NCBI RefSeq assembly: GCF_021018805.1
Contig: NC_086266.1
Location: 6,510,001 to 6,574,000, forward strand
Source: Prinia subflava
Taxonomy: Eukaryota; Chordata; Aves; Passeriformes; Cisticolidae
Direction: 5' to 3'
DNA length: 64,000 bases
Within the stretch, counting starts at the first letter, position 1. Every line of letters begins with the position of its first letter. Both the position numbers and the translations under genes were made by a program. Of this stretch, positions 48,184-60,158 are shown piece after piece. Below the pieces are notes generated by a model. That model had not been told where the DNA came from. It did not search any database and saw only the letters and a program-made list of their open reading frames with translations.

Positions 48184-51100
48184 GTGTACACTTCAGGGTG
48201 TGTGGAATTAAAGGGCAGCACAGCTGCTAAAAAATTGAAGTTGATGTATTTGCCTCTCTAAATGCAGCATGTTTGCCAGAACTCTGCAGTTGGATTAAAC
48301 TCAAAGCATATGTTCTGTGACTTCAGAATTATCCCACACAGGGGTGCATCCATCACTGCTGCTCCCTGCTCGGCAGAGCAGCTGAAGTTCTGGGGTGAAC
48401 AGAGTTGCCCAGCTGAAGTCCAGCAGTCCTTGCACCACTTCCAGTTCACTCCTTAAACTTCCTTTTCTCCTTTGTCCACCTCTTTCCCCATACAGGTGCT
48501 TGCTAATATTTTTTTGCTTTCTGGTGTCTTGATTTCTAATATCTCTTCCTTAATTTTTTGCCCCTCTTTTAGAGATATGGCTCTGTCATTTGTTCAGTGA
48601 TATTCCAGATAAATTAAGTTTATGTTTCTTGCCTTTTGGAGAGGCTCCTTAGAAGCACACCAAAATAAACCAAACTTTCTATTTTCACATGAACAAAAAT
48701 CAACTGCAATGGGTTTCTGATTTCCTAAGATTACTCCTGTTTATTGTTATCAATACTTCTTTGGTGTTTCCTTGCTATTTTCAGTCTTGTTTAGATTTTA
48801 AATAAATTGGATCAGGGTCTTGTCTTTTTATCACAATTATTGAAAAGTAGAACAATTAAATTTTCTCTTATCCTTAAGGCTCACAGTGAATCTCAAGGTG
48901 CTGATAACAAAATAATTCAGCAGAGCGAAATTCATCTTTCTGTGTAAGGTATTTTCTACAGTCATTGTGAACCCATAAAAAAGATGAATATTTTCCAGTG
49001 AAACATGAAACATACTGATGACCTCAAGTTGTCTACTTATCTTTGTAACTGGCATGAAATCCAGCGTGGCTGGGAGTCCAAATCCTGTCATTTTGGCTTT
49101 GTGTGTGTTCTGCTGATTACCTGCCTAATAAAATAAGCAAGACGAGCTTTTTGTCATCCTGCAACCACATCTGCTCACAGAACCTCACTGGGAATGTGGG
49201 TTGGAAACATTTAGGTGAGGATTTTTATTTTAGTATAGATTTGCTGTTTTGTAAAAACATAAGAATGTTATTGACAGAATAAAAGGCTCTGGACTTTCCT
49301 CTTGCAACCCATGGTACTTGCACTAAGTCAGTTGAAGGGAATGAGCTCTTTACATTGCAGTGGTTTTGCCATTTTTGCCTGAGTCGATTTTAATATATTA
49401 AAATTGAAACTGATTTTTTTAAAGCAAGAGTTTAATTCTGCTACTTAGTAGAACTGTGGCTTATGAATTCTATTGGACAGAGCTGCAAAAACTAGATTTG
49501 CTGCAGTTACAGGAATATACTGATGTCAATACAGAGCTTATTGTGCCAATGGCAGACTGCCAGGAACATTGATTTTTTTTTTTTTCTCTCTCTGTTCTTG
49601 CCTTGATTTCATTTTCTCAGACCATTTTGTCTCATCTGCACCTCTTTCCCAAATCTGCTGTACCCAAGCTGACCCTTGTGCCCAGCAGACCTCTCTGCCC
49701 TTCTGGTTTTGGGTGAGGCCCCACTCAGAGGGTCCTGACTTCCAGGGCTGCCATTGTTTTAGCTGCCAGCTTCAGTTCAGGAGATGAATTCTTTCTGTAG
49801 CCATCCTAAAGGAATGGATGATGTTACAGCATAACTGGGGCTATTGCCGTGTTCTGGTCATGAGACAGTGGCTGCTAAGACAGGTTGTGTGTGGCTTCAG
49901 TTGTTTGTGAAAATTGAGATTTGTGACCTTCCTTTTCATCACTTCTGACCCAGGGGAGGCTTCAGATCCAAGGGAGGAAGGAGATGCATAATTAAGAATT
50001 CGTTGTTACTAAATTTAGATTGATGGAGGAAAATAATAATAAAAACTGTTATGAAAGGTTTAGCAAGTCCAACACCCCATTTAGGATGCTGAGTTCCCTG
50101 GGGGCTGAGTGCCAGGACAGGGTGTGAGCCCTGGGATCTGCCCACAGGAGGAGCAGAGGAACCAGTGGGCAGCAAAAAACTGGGAGAAACCCTCCTGAGC
50201 ATGGCCCAGAAAGGTGATGGCAGTAGGAGTCCACAAGATGCAGAGAAGAAAGCAAACTGGAAATTGTGCATGATTAATCTACTCGTTGTTTTCTCACTGT
50301 GCAGTGGAGACTTGAATTTATAATTGAATTGTGCCAAAGGAATATCTGGTTTGTATTATCAATCTTGTCTCCATATGGAAACAAAGATCAAATGTCAAGA
50401 TTTCTTATTCTTTTAAGTGCCATTGTGTTTTACTGCATCTTTTGATAACTCTCATAACGATTTTCTTTTTATTCATCATAAATGATTAATTCACTAGGCA
50501 GTCAGCCTCCCTTGAGTAATGCACAGCTCTAAATTGCTTATTTTGCCAGAAAGTATTTGTTAGTGGATCAGAAAAGCTTGACTGACTACTAAGGAGGGAA
50601 TTCTTCCTAATACATATTTCTTCTGGGTAGAGCATGCCTCTACATTGGAAAAAAGAGAATATTTCTGAGAAGTGTTCACTGTTGTTTCATTTACTCTACA
50701 AGTTGAAGTTCGAAGATGCACTTTGCCATTCCTGCCTTGTGAAGATGTTCTGAAAGACAGAAAAAATTTTAATCTAAAGAATATGATTTTTGATCGGGAA
50801 GAAGATGTTATAATGCACAATATTACAAATAAACACCTCATATATATAATTCACACCTTAATGGAGATACAACATTAGTGTTAGGCTGATGTCCTGTTGC
50901 ATTTTTCTGGACTCTAATTTCTGAAACTGCCCAGAGAGAGGGAAAGACCTTCTGATTTTTGTCAGTATAATTATATAGCTCTCAAAGGATTTGCTCCTAT
51001 TTTCACCAGTCAGGAGACAAGTAGTAGACTCATAATATGCAGCAAATAAATTCTTCTTCCTGCCTTCGGATCCCTCAGTCAGAGAGATGAAGGAAGATAA

Positions 51101-54100
51101 AGGAAAAAAGCACTCAGACAAAGGGGTGAAAATCATGTTTGGTCCTTTTGGAGAAAATGAGAGTGGAGCTGCTGTGAGTGGACTGTAATAAGAGTTGTTT
51201 CAGAGGGAGGGGTGGCAGGAGGTGGGACATTCCCTCTGCCAGATTTAGATTTAAACCTGAACACAATGCCCGGGCACCTGTTGAGAGCTGAAAGCTTTTC
51301 TGGAGATTGTGGTGCTAATTGTCCCTCGGAGCTGGGGGATTATGTGTAACCCGAGCACCAGCACTGCACTTCTCAGGGCAGCCCTGACAAGCACTGGAGG
51401 GGAAAGTTCCTCTCTTTTTTACTCTTAATGCCACAAAATGGGGATTTGTAAAGTTTGTCTTTAATCTCACCTTCCAGTGATGCCCTCTGCAGAAAGGGAA
51501 CTACACTCTGCAAGTAAAGCCACTGTAAATAAAAGTATTTAACTTCAAAAGAATATTATATCACATACACAGCTGAATCAAATCTCCATTCCCTGTGCAA
51601 CAGGGCCATGTGTTGGGTTTTTTTTCTCTCCTGCATTTTAAAAATACCCTTCATTGTATAAACACACTTAATCTAAATGGATCCTCTGATGCCTGGAATT
51701 GCTGAGCTAATAGAGCAAACAAGAGTTCATTTTATTCCTGTTTAAGTCTCCATTCACATTGCTGAGCCATCCTGAGATCAGTGTATTTGAATATGAGGAG
51801 GATTCATGCAGTTTTTTTCTTGTCCCAAGGAAGCAGAATGACTGGGGTGGTATCAGCCTTTTCTCAGTCAGCTGAGGCCAGGCAGTAGAAAACATCCCTG
51901 GAGGAGTTGTAACTGGGGGCTGAGCAGAAGGAAGAGCTGTGAATCATGAAATTAGGCTTAAAACCTTGTTCTCCTTCACTTAGAATCCAAATTAACTCTG
52001 GAAGCTTCTTAAGGTTTACATTAAAATGTGATTATGGATGACAGTTCAACACGAATTTGGGGTTCTTAATTTATTATGGCCTAGACTCTAACAAAAAAAA
52101 TAACTGGGAAGTGATTTTTTTTTTTAATGTTTATTACATAAGCACTGCAACGTGCTCTTGGAGAACATTAGCTATGAGTTAGTATTTACAAGCAAATCAA
52201 ACCTCCTGCATTCATTGTCTGCCCTGCTTTTTTCTAAAGTTATCTATAGTTAAAAAATCATTAGCACTAAGCACCAAAGAATAGTGTTTCCTCCACAGGT
52301 GTGTCTTTAAAAGATACTGTGTACCTGTAGAACATATAAATGTTTATGTGAAGAATGACAATTTAGGGGACAAAATTTTGAAGATATTCCAGCACTGGAT
52401 TATTACATTAGAGAATTGTGTTGAATTCTCTTGTCTTCCCCCTTGATACCACTGGATTCTTGTCTGAAAGCTGCTTTATTTTCTGTACCAGACAAAGTGC
52501 TTCATATTTAGGACTAGCTCAGCTTCTGTCAAAAAAAAAAAAGGGCATCTGAATTTCAGTAGTATTTCTATCCATTTGTTTAATAACAAGAGCTACAAAA
52601 GATGAATACAGAACATTCATTTGCACCAAAGAAATGCCCTTTGCACAGAGACAGCATTTAAATTATACCCCTACCTTGAACATGCTGCAGTTTATCCCCT
52701 TTTTCAGAAGGGAAATGATCCCAATGTTTACAGCACAAGCTAAAATGGAATTGTCTTATTTAGGTCCAAAGCTAGCAATGAAGACTCAATTTCTGCAGCG
52801 AGGAGCTGGGTGTGAACTTGATGACACTGACAGGGAAAGGAATAACTCAGAGCCTAATGAGCACTGCATGAAAGCTCCTGTGTACTCCAGCCGTGGCTTC
52901 CACCAAGGTAAAATGCAAAACCTTCATCAGAACTGCAAAAGGGAAGAGCTCATTTTGAATATTTACGGTGAAAGAACCGTAATTGCTGCAAGTTAGTGAT
53001 TTTTGTTGTTTATTTACACTGTTTGGGGAAGCAGAATACATTACTTGCACTTGTCATCTTTAAAAAGCTTTCTTGAAAATGCAGAAATATTCTGGTTTGC
53101 CTGGTTTATCTTATTGTTCATGTTCAGTATTTTCAGTGGGTTACCTACAGCTCACTAAGCAGGCAGATATAATTTCATAAGGAGCATTCTTCAGTGGAAT
53201 GGGGATAAATCTAAAGTACAAAATGTCATTTCAGTATGATAATTGCAGCAACTTGTATTATTTTAGCTCAATGTGGTTGAAAATATAAATCTGCTAAAAA
53301 GAACCAGGAGGAAAGGTACATTTACACACAACATTTTTAAAAGGCATAGTCACTTGCTTGTGTTAAAAGTTGCTCATCTATAGGCCTGGAAATACTTAGA
53401 ACGTTCAGGTTTTAGAACGATTGACTAATTAAAAAAAAAAAAAATTAAAAAGGGTGGTGAAAGGAAATCTTCTCATTGAAGAAATGTGAAAGTAACATTT
53501 TTGGCAGGCTGCTCTGGGTGATGTCATTCTCCAGAATGTGCTAAAGTCTGGTATTTTACAGCAAGAACTGATTTCTCAAGGCAGGCAGAGTCTACGGGCA
53601 CTTAGTGCTGCTCTCAACTTCAGCCAGCCAAGGTCTGTGTATTTTTACACCCTCTCTGATGTAATAAACCATGCACACTTCTAAACATGGCACTCCGAGG
53701 CGTTATTAAAATAACATGTAAACACACATGTAAACACACATGTAAACACACATGTGCCTTTACATGCTTGAGATCCTTTGCACACTTTTCATGGTGTGGG
53801 TTTGTCTCTCGGCTGAGGATCTGCTCAATGCCAGTGTTGAGTGTTCCTTGCCTTCTCTATTAATTAAGTGTTAAAGTGATTGGATTCTGTGTAAATTATC
53901 CAAGAGGGAGCACAAATCCAGTCACTTTTGGGGGCATTAAAGGGTTGTCCCACTATGGGCCAATAAATGTAGATCCCTTGTGTGAAAACACAGCTAATAT
54001 TTGTATTTGTTGCATTTTATATAACCACTTTTATTCCATCAGTTTGAACCACTGGGCCCAGTAGGAATAAGTACTTTAAAATAAAAATTGTAAAGAATAC

Positions 54101-56608
54101 CCCTGGTGGCAGAGAATACTCAGGGCCTGATTCTGCAGAGATTTTGTGGACTATGATGGAATAAGGTGTCTCCTGTCCCAAGGCAGGCTGGCCTTGTGGT
54201 TATTGCATCTGAAAGGAAAACTGCTGCGTACTTTTCCTTCTGAGTGTTACTTCTATGACAAATACCATGGCAACAGTCTGAGTAAAACTTTTGTTACTAG
54301 GTATATATTGAAATAATATTCTATCAATCAGGATACCAGTGCCTTATGATCAGATTTATTCCTTATTTCTGTTTGCTAGTATGAAAGTATTGATTTGGTA
54401 CTTTTTGATTCAGGGACTTTCTACATCCATGAAGGAAAATCTGTTTGTTAAAGGTTTGATAAAGGAAAGAAAATCTACCAAAACCTCTCAGGCTTTATCA
54501 AGTCTTATTGACATTAAAAAAACCCTATATATTTGATCTAAGCTTGGTGGGCACCGTTTACTTTAAGGCTCTCATTTTATAATACTGTGTATTCTTAAGG
54601 TAAGTGTACTCAAAACCAGCATTTTGGAAGATTTATGCCTGTAGATAGATGACAGTAACTCTTGGGCTGTGGAATCCCAAAAGAACAGCACCTGTTACAC
54701 CTGCATGATGGTGGAAAGTGCATCAGGACCTCAATTTTTGTCCCAAGCAAAGATTTCAGGTAGGTTACAGCAGAGGAGGGCGTGGCAGCTTCTGAAAAAT
54801 GGAAGGAAGACAAAAATTCAAACAGTTCTTCTCATTCCCCACATGAGCCCTGGATGAAGAATGTTTAAAGCTGTCTGAGAATCAATATTTTAAAATGTCT
54901 ATCTGTATAAAAATTATTTGGTAGCAGTGAAAATTTCAGAGTTCATAAAATGCAGAGCAAAATTTTATCTTATTTGTTTCAAAGTAGTTATCAATACTCT
55001 TCATTGCTCCCATGAGCCATTTAACATTCAATATACTTGTCAGGTTCTGAAGGTCTAATTTCATTTTAAAAAGTCACTACCAGCAGGCTCAGTTTCCACT
55101 GTCACTGTAGGAGTCTTTGGCTGTCATAACCAAAGCAGAAATTTGGAGCTTTGTGCTTGGTGTTGACCAAATAATTACACTTAAAAGTAGGTAATTTTAG
55201 CAACTTTTCATTAACAAAATGCAAAAAAAAATTGTTATGACTACTAGACCTTCCTAATGAAAAGAAATAATTGATGTATATTTGAAAGATAATAGGCTTA
55301 GTATCTAGTTGCAAACTGTAAATAAGTACAATGGAGATTTCTGTAATTATTCAATATTTTTATTGTGTGTATGCTCTTGGACTATGTTGGATGTTTAAAT
55401 GTCATTGAAACCTGCTCTGCCTCTGCAGAAGCTCTCAGCAGCAGCTGCTGCCTGGGCTGGGCTTGCTGGGTACAGGAGGATTCTCCCTCCTCTTCCTGAG
55501 CCAAGATTTTATTGGGCTGGATTGTAAATGAGAGGGATGGATGCCTGCTGAGTACACTCCGAAGCTGGGATTTGTGGTTGTTGCTGCACTGGACTGGGAT
55601 TTTGGTGGTTTAAATTGAGTATTGACTGTATTGAGTCATTTGTGAGCGAGCAGCAGTCAGGGGAGATTCAGCACCAAGTGCTGCCAATACCTGTGGGCTG
55701 ACAAATCCAACAGACACACCTGCACTCAGGAGTGTCCTCCAACAACCTCAGGGATGTGTAGGTTACACTGAAAATGAGGGAGGAGAGACATCTTCATCTA
55801 GGAAAATCTACTTTATCACATTGTGTAGCCCATGTCCTCTCTTCCCATTGCAGGTCTTAATTCTTCAGGATTTGGAATTTCTGGGAGCCTTGTTTTAATT
55901 TTACAATGTAAAGAATTACAGGGGCAGAGACCGTGTCTTATTTATTGCTTTTATGAGTCATTTAGTTCATTTTTGGATGCTCGACAGACAATAATGTGTT
56001 TGATTGCATCATGTGGTACACCAGGTCTGGAGGAAAACAGGCTTGCAGCTCTGTAATGAAGTCTGAAGTTTGATTTACTGTTTACTCATTCAACAGCAGA
56101 TGCAGGCCAGAATTCAGCTCATTTAAATTCTATGGACTGGCTCAGCCAAAGGCAATATAAAATCAAGTATCATCAGTGTACATCTAATAGTTCACACTGT
56201 GTAATGCTGTCTAGATTTTCATCATTAATGTTCCTGGACTAAACATGGAGCATTGAATAGAAGAAAACTTGGATGGATTTCAGCTGGAAAATATTCCTAG
56301 TATCTAGGAGTTCTATAGAATAACATGTTAATGGTTGTCACTTTGCAGTAGTCCTTATACACTCCATATTTCCCCGTTGTTGAGCCCTACTCTAATTAAT
56401 CTCTCAATAAAACAAAACAAAAGCTTTCCCCCTTTTTTTTCCTCCCATCCCACTTGTGTGGGCTTTGGAAAGCCAGAGCTGTGGAAACATCAACAAATTA
56501 ATTGTTAACAGAATAATTGAGCTGACAGCTAGACAGATACTCACTTTCTCAAGCACTTAAAAAAATAACACTTTTGTTAGAATTTTGTTCTCCATTATTG
56601 ATTTTTCC
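48184..56608. other. Long AT-rich non-coding stretch
   Basis: No supported gene. Homopolymer tracts occur at 49572-49585 (T), 52530-52542 (A) and near 53430-53445 (A). A 12-bp tandem repeat at 53715-53755 is listed separately. A segment at 54114-54140 (GGGCCTGATTCTGCAGAGAT) weakly resembles an old dispersed amniote repeat. Confidence 0.6.
53715..53755 (+). repeat. 12-bp tandem repeat, 3.4 copies
   Basis: The unit CATGTAAACACA occurs three times perfectly, followed by a partial CATGT. TGTTTAC (GTAAACA) in each unit is a forkhead-factor core, so the array happens to be a row of spaced FOX-type sites. Confidence 0.95.
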
Positions 56609-56818
56609 ATTGAGTGAAGCCGAGTCTGGTGCAGGGCTGGGATGCTTTGGCCAGGCCAAGGACGTGGTGTTCAGCCTGAGCGGCCGAGGGAGGAGCTCTG
56701 GATTCCTTCTCGTGGTCAGTGGCTGAGGACAGCCCTCGTTCTGGGGCGTGTGCCCAGCCAAGGAAATTGGATCAAATTATGTCCTGGGAGCAAAGATCCC
56801 AACCTGCCGTGGATGGGT

Positions 56819-56840
56819 CTCAGGGTTGCTGTTCCCTGAG
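56819..56840. ncRNA. Hairpin 1 (CTCAGGG stem), structured motif in U5-like region
   Basis: A perfect 7-bp stem, CTCAGGG with CCCTGAG, encloses the loop TTGCTGTT. If transcribed as part of the LTR it would lie downstream of the poly(A) signal, or in the 5' leader of a full provirus. I mark it as a structured element, not as a known RNA gene. Confidence 0.4.
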
Positions 56841-56846
56841 ATTCTC

Positions 56847-56868
56847 CTCGGGGTTGCTGTTCCCCGAG
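56847..56868. ncRNA. Hairpin 2 (CTCGGGG stem), covarying duplicate of hairpin 1
   Basis: A perfect 7-bp stem, CTCGGGG with CCCCGAG, has the same 8-base loop TTGCTGTT and starts 28 bases after hairpin 1. The only differences from hairpin 1 are the two partners of the fourth stem pair, A-T there and G-C here. This is a compensatory double change that keeps pairing. Confidence 0.4.
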
Positions 56869-57730
56869 GTAATCAGGCTTTTGAGCTTCTCTTGCCCAAA
56901 AGGTCTCGCGCCCAAGCCAGAGCAGACAAGTTGAGTCCCCAGTCCGTGTTTCCAAGGTTGTTTATTCTTCATCATCTCTCAGTTCTGTCTCAGCTCTGCA
57001 GGGCGTCCCCAGCAGAGCAGGACACGCGGCAGGACTGGGTGGATCAGAGGGTCCTGGGCTTTCTGTACGGTCCCCTTGACCCAACCACCGTCCACAATGA
57101 ACTTTTTATTTACAAAATCTTACCAATACTTACTACCTGTGTTAACATGTAATTTCTACTCTAAACCAATTCTTGTGATCCAACTCAGCAGAAAATGGGG
57201 GAAAAGAACAAGAACAAGGAGCACAGGGGCCACTCCCCCATTCCTCCATCCTGCCTCTTCAAACCCATATACTAAAAATCCTTGATTCTACATTTGCACT
57301 CTGTGATAAACTAAATACTGCTTATTTCAAATTCTCTTGGCTTGTGATTCTTCACACACTGTGGGCATTCACTGCCATGGCAGGGATCAGAGGCAGTGCC
57401 CTCCTGGGCTCTGTGTGAGGCTGCCTGAGCCCCTTGGACAGACCCCAGACCCCCTGTCCGCTCTCCAAACCCTTCAGAGTGGCCAGAGGGGTGTCCTGGA
57501 CTCTGACAGATGGGGAGTGTCAGGAAGGCAGGGCAGCACTGCCTGTGGATGAACTTCTGTTTCAGACAGAGAATTAACCCAGTTTCAGTGCTGGGGCTGC
57601 CATGGCTTGCTCAGTTCCAGGGGGTGCCTTGGACTGGGCTTCCAGTCTCCCTTGGGTTTCTCCGGGAGCTCAGCCATGGCAAAGGGTTAAGAAGGAAAAA
57701 GCACTTAAACGTGATGGAACATTAATTGAG

Positions 57731-60120
57731 ACTTCTTGGTAATGGAGGAATTTCCAAAGGGGAGAGGCCAAAGCGACCACATCCAAATAATGCAAAACTG
57801 AGTTAATTTATTTGATTCAGATTTATAATATGTCTCAGTTGAGTGGCTGGACAGAGTGACACAAGTTAATTTGGGCTTCCAGAGCAAGATCAGGAAAGGG
57901 AGACCAAAGGTGCCCTCAGGTGACCATTTGATTCATTAGTGAATCCTAATCATTTACTGGAGAAGTTAAAAGAAATTGTCATTAATGAGGAGAATGAAAG
58001 TTAGAAACTATTTTTGTGCAATTTTGTCTTTCAGCAACTGATCCTAACCCAGCTTATGACACATGAGAAGATAAATTCCAAATCTGAGTTGTCAAATTGG
58101 AATTAGATACAGGCACTAACTGGAGACCTATGCCCATCCAAAACCTGAATTGTTTTTCAAAAATGGATTTCTGGAATTTAAAAAAAACCTCTTTGTAGCT
58201 ATGAAAGTGAATGAATGAATTGGTATTTTATTATGACTAATATCTTTATAGAAATGCCAGACACATTCAGACATTAAAGGCTTTAATAATGTGGCTCAGA
58301 TCAGGGGGTGATTTGTAGGTGAATTGTTTTTTTGGGTTGCATTTTTTGTTGATAAATTGCTGTGTTTTGAAGGACACAAGGCCTAATGTCACCATAACCT
58401 GCTTCTGAGAAGATAAAGGGAATATCTGACACGTATTTTGAAATCTGAAATCTCAGATGTGGAAGTTCAAGTATTTTCCATTCTAAGTGCAATAACTCAA
58501 ATTTCAGCTCAGTTCTTGGATCAATAGTAGGTAATAATATTCTGGTTATCAGATGCTTTTTTCCAGAGCCTTTGTATTTAGGTTTATTAGACACAATCCC
58601 AAGCTAACAGAAGGAATTCTTCATTCTTTTAGGTGCTACTGCCATTATCCAAAATGTTACATATATGAGGAAAAACACTTTATTGGGTAGTCTAGGAAGA
58701 TTCAGATAATTCTCTTGCTCTTTGTAGTTCTATATATTGTACATCAAAATTCCCTAGAGACTCCTGGGAACTCATCAATGCCTCTGTGTACACATAACCT
58801 GCTCTTGACTTTCCCTTTTGAACTATTTATGTATTTGTTGCTGTTAAAAGAGCAAATCCTGTGGACCAAAAGTCCTCATGAGCTGCCAGATAATGTACCC
58901 ACATGTAAATATGTTTGTAAAGGAACAATGTGAGTTGAAGCACTGTCAGACCAGAGCTAAAATATCTGTTGTTACCACTAAAATGTTGAATCAAGGGCCA
59001 GGTTGCTTCTTCTAAGCATTTTGAACTGGTAGATTCTAAGAAACAAACCCAGAAAGAGAAGGCAAAATTGTGTTTCCACTGAAGCCTGTGATAGTATTTA
59101 CAATGTTTTAAGCAGGGCTGGTATTTGCTTTGTGTTTAATGGCTGTGTCTTGATTTGTGGTTCTTGCCAGGGCTTGGTCTCATGCACTCTCTGACCACAT
59201 CTGCTCAGAGCCAGAGGATTTGCTGGCAAAGGAGCAGAAATTCTTTCAACAGCTCTTTGAGTAAGGATCAGCTATTTTTAATGTACCATGGTTTGAAAAC
59301 ATTTACATGATGTTGCCGCAGCACAGGTGATGCACCCTAAAGGTTCAAACCCAGGTTCATTTACCCTGTGCTGATTTGCTCATGTGTCTCTGTTTTAGTT
59401 TTCTTGTAGCTGTTTTATTGCGTGAATAGCTGTAATTACCATGAAAAACATGTTTATGTCACGTAAAGGAGACAAAACCTATTTTAAAGACACTTTAAAA
59501 TGTCATTAGATTAAATATCATTGTGGTGAAACACACCATTCTGTATCATCCTCTGAATGCTTAGCAAACAGCATTTCTAATTAAACACATTGTGCTTGCT
59601 CTATGTTCCTTTTGTATTACACAAATGGTTGGAGCAGAAAATGGTCCCGAAAGCCAGGAGTGCCTAATAACTGGTGTGATAGAAAAGCAAATTGGTAGCT
59701 CAGTACCTTTTAAAACAGCTGTAAAGTTTTTACTTGGTAGCAGAAGTCAATTGATTTTTTCCTTTCTTCCTTACTTTGCTTTTGGGCTGTAGTCTGAGGA
59801 TATTTTTTTTTCTGCTGCCACAGCTGCCTGCAAAAGCGCCAGGTTTGGCAGCTCCCACCTGTGTAAGCACTCGAGGTGAAGTGGTGTGAATTAGCCAAAA
59901 ACTGCTCAGCTCAAACTGTTCTGCACCGAGGTGGCTGAGGAGGGAGCTGCTACCAGGAAGGGTTTCCTGCCATGTAAACTAAAAACATTTTATAAATATG
60001 GGTCTCTGGCTTTTGACTTTGGCTGTGTTGTGTATATTCAGGGCTCTTTATGTGAGAGTTCTGTTGTATTGTCTAATTAGGAAATCAGCTGGACTCCCTG
60101 GCCCCTGCCCTTGGAAGCTT
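57731..60120. other. AT-rich non-coding stretch
   Basis: No gene, transposon or structured repeat is recognisable. Open frames are short and overlapping. Confidence 0.6.
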
Positions 60121-60158
60121 TGTTGCTTTTACATATTTGTAAATATGTAAAAGCAACA
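60121..60158. repeat. Perfect 18-bp-arm palindrome with 2-bp spacer
   Basis: TGTTGCTTTTACATATTT (60121-60138) is exactly the reverse complement of 60141-60158, with only GT between the arms. The loop is too small for a microRNA precursor. The structure could extrude as a cruciform, be a binding site for a dimer, or be a remnant of a foldback duplication. Confidence 0.95.

Larger units (their letters stand above)
56615..57724 (-). mobile_element. Probable solo LTR (minus strand), about 1.1 kb
   Basis: Read on the minus strand, a GC-rich U3-like part (57720 to about 57200) leads to an inverted CCAAT box (plus 57165-57170) and a TATA-like TAAATAAAAAG near 57110. AATAAA follows (plus TTTATT 56961-56966), in the sequence GAAGAATAAACAACCTTGG. 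A U5-like part then ends in CTCGGCTTCA at 56615. ATTGAG occurs immediately left of this end (56609-56614) and again at 57725-57730, a possible 6-bp target duplication as used by ERVK and alpharetrovirus-type integrases. The right terminus would then read TAATG and not TG on the minus strand, so the exact end is unsure. Two hairpins lie inside U5. No internal viral genes are present. Confidence 0.6.

Noticed and set aside
60121..60158. microRNA precursor.
   Set aside because: An 18-bp stem with a 2-base loop cannot be a normal Dicer or Drosha substrate, and the arms do not extend outward.
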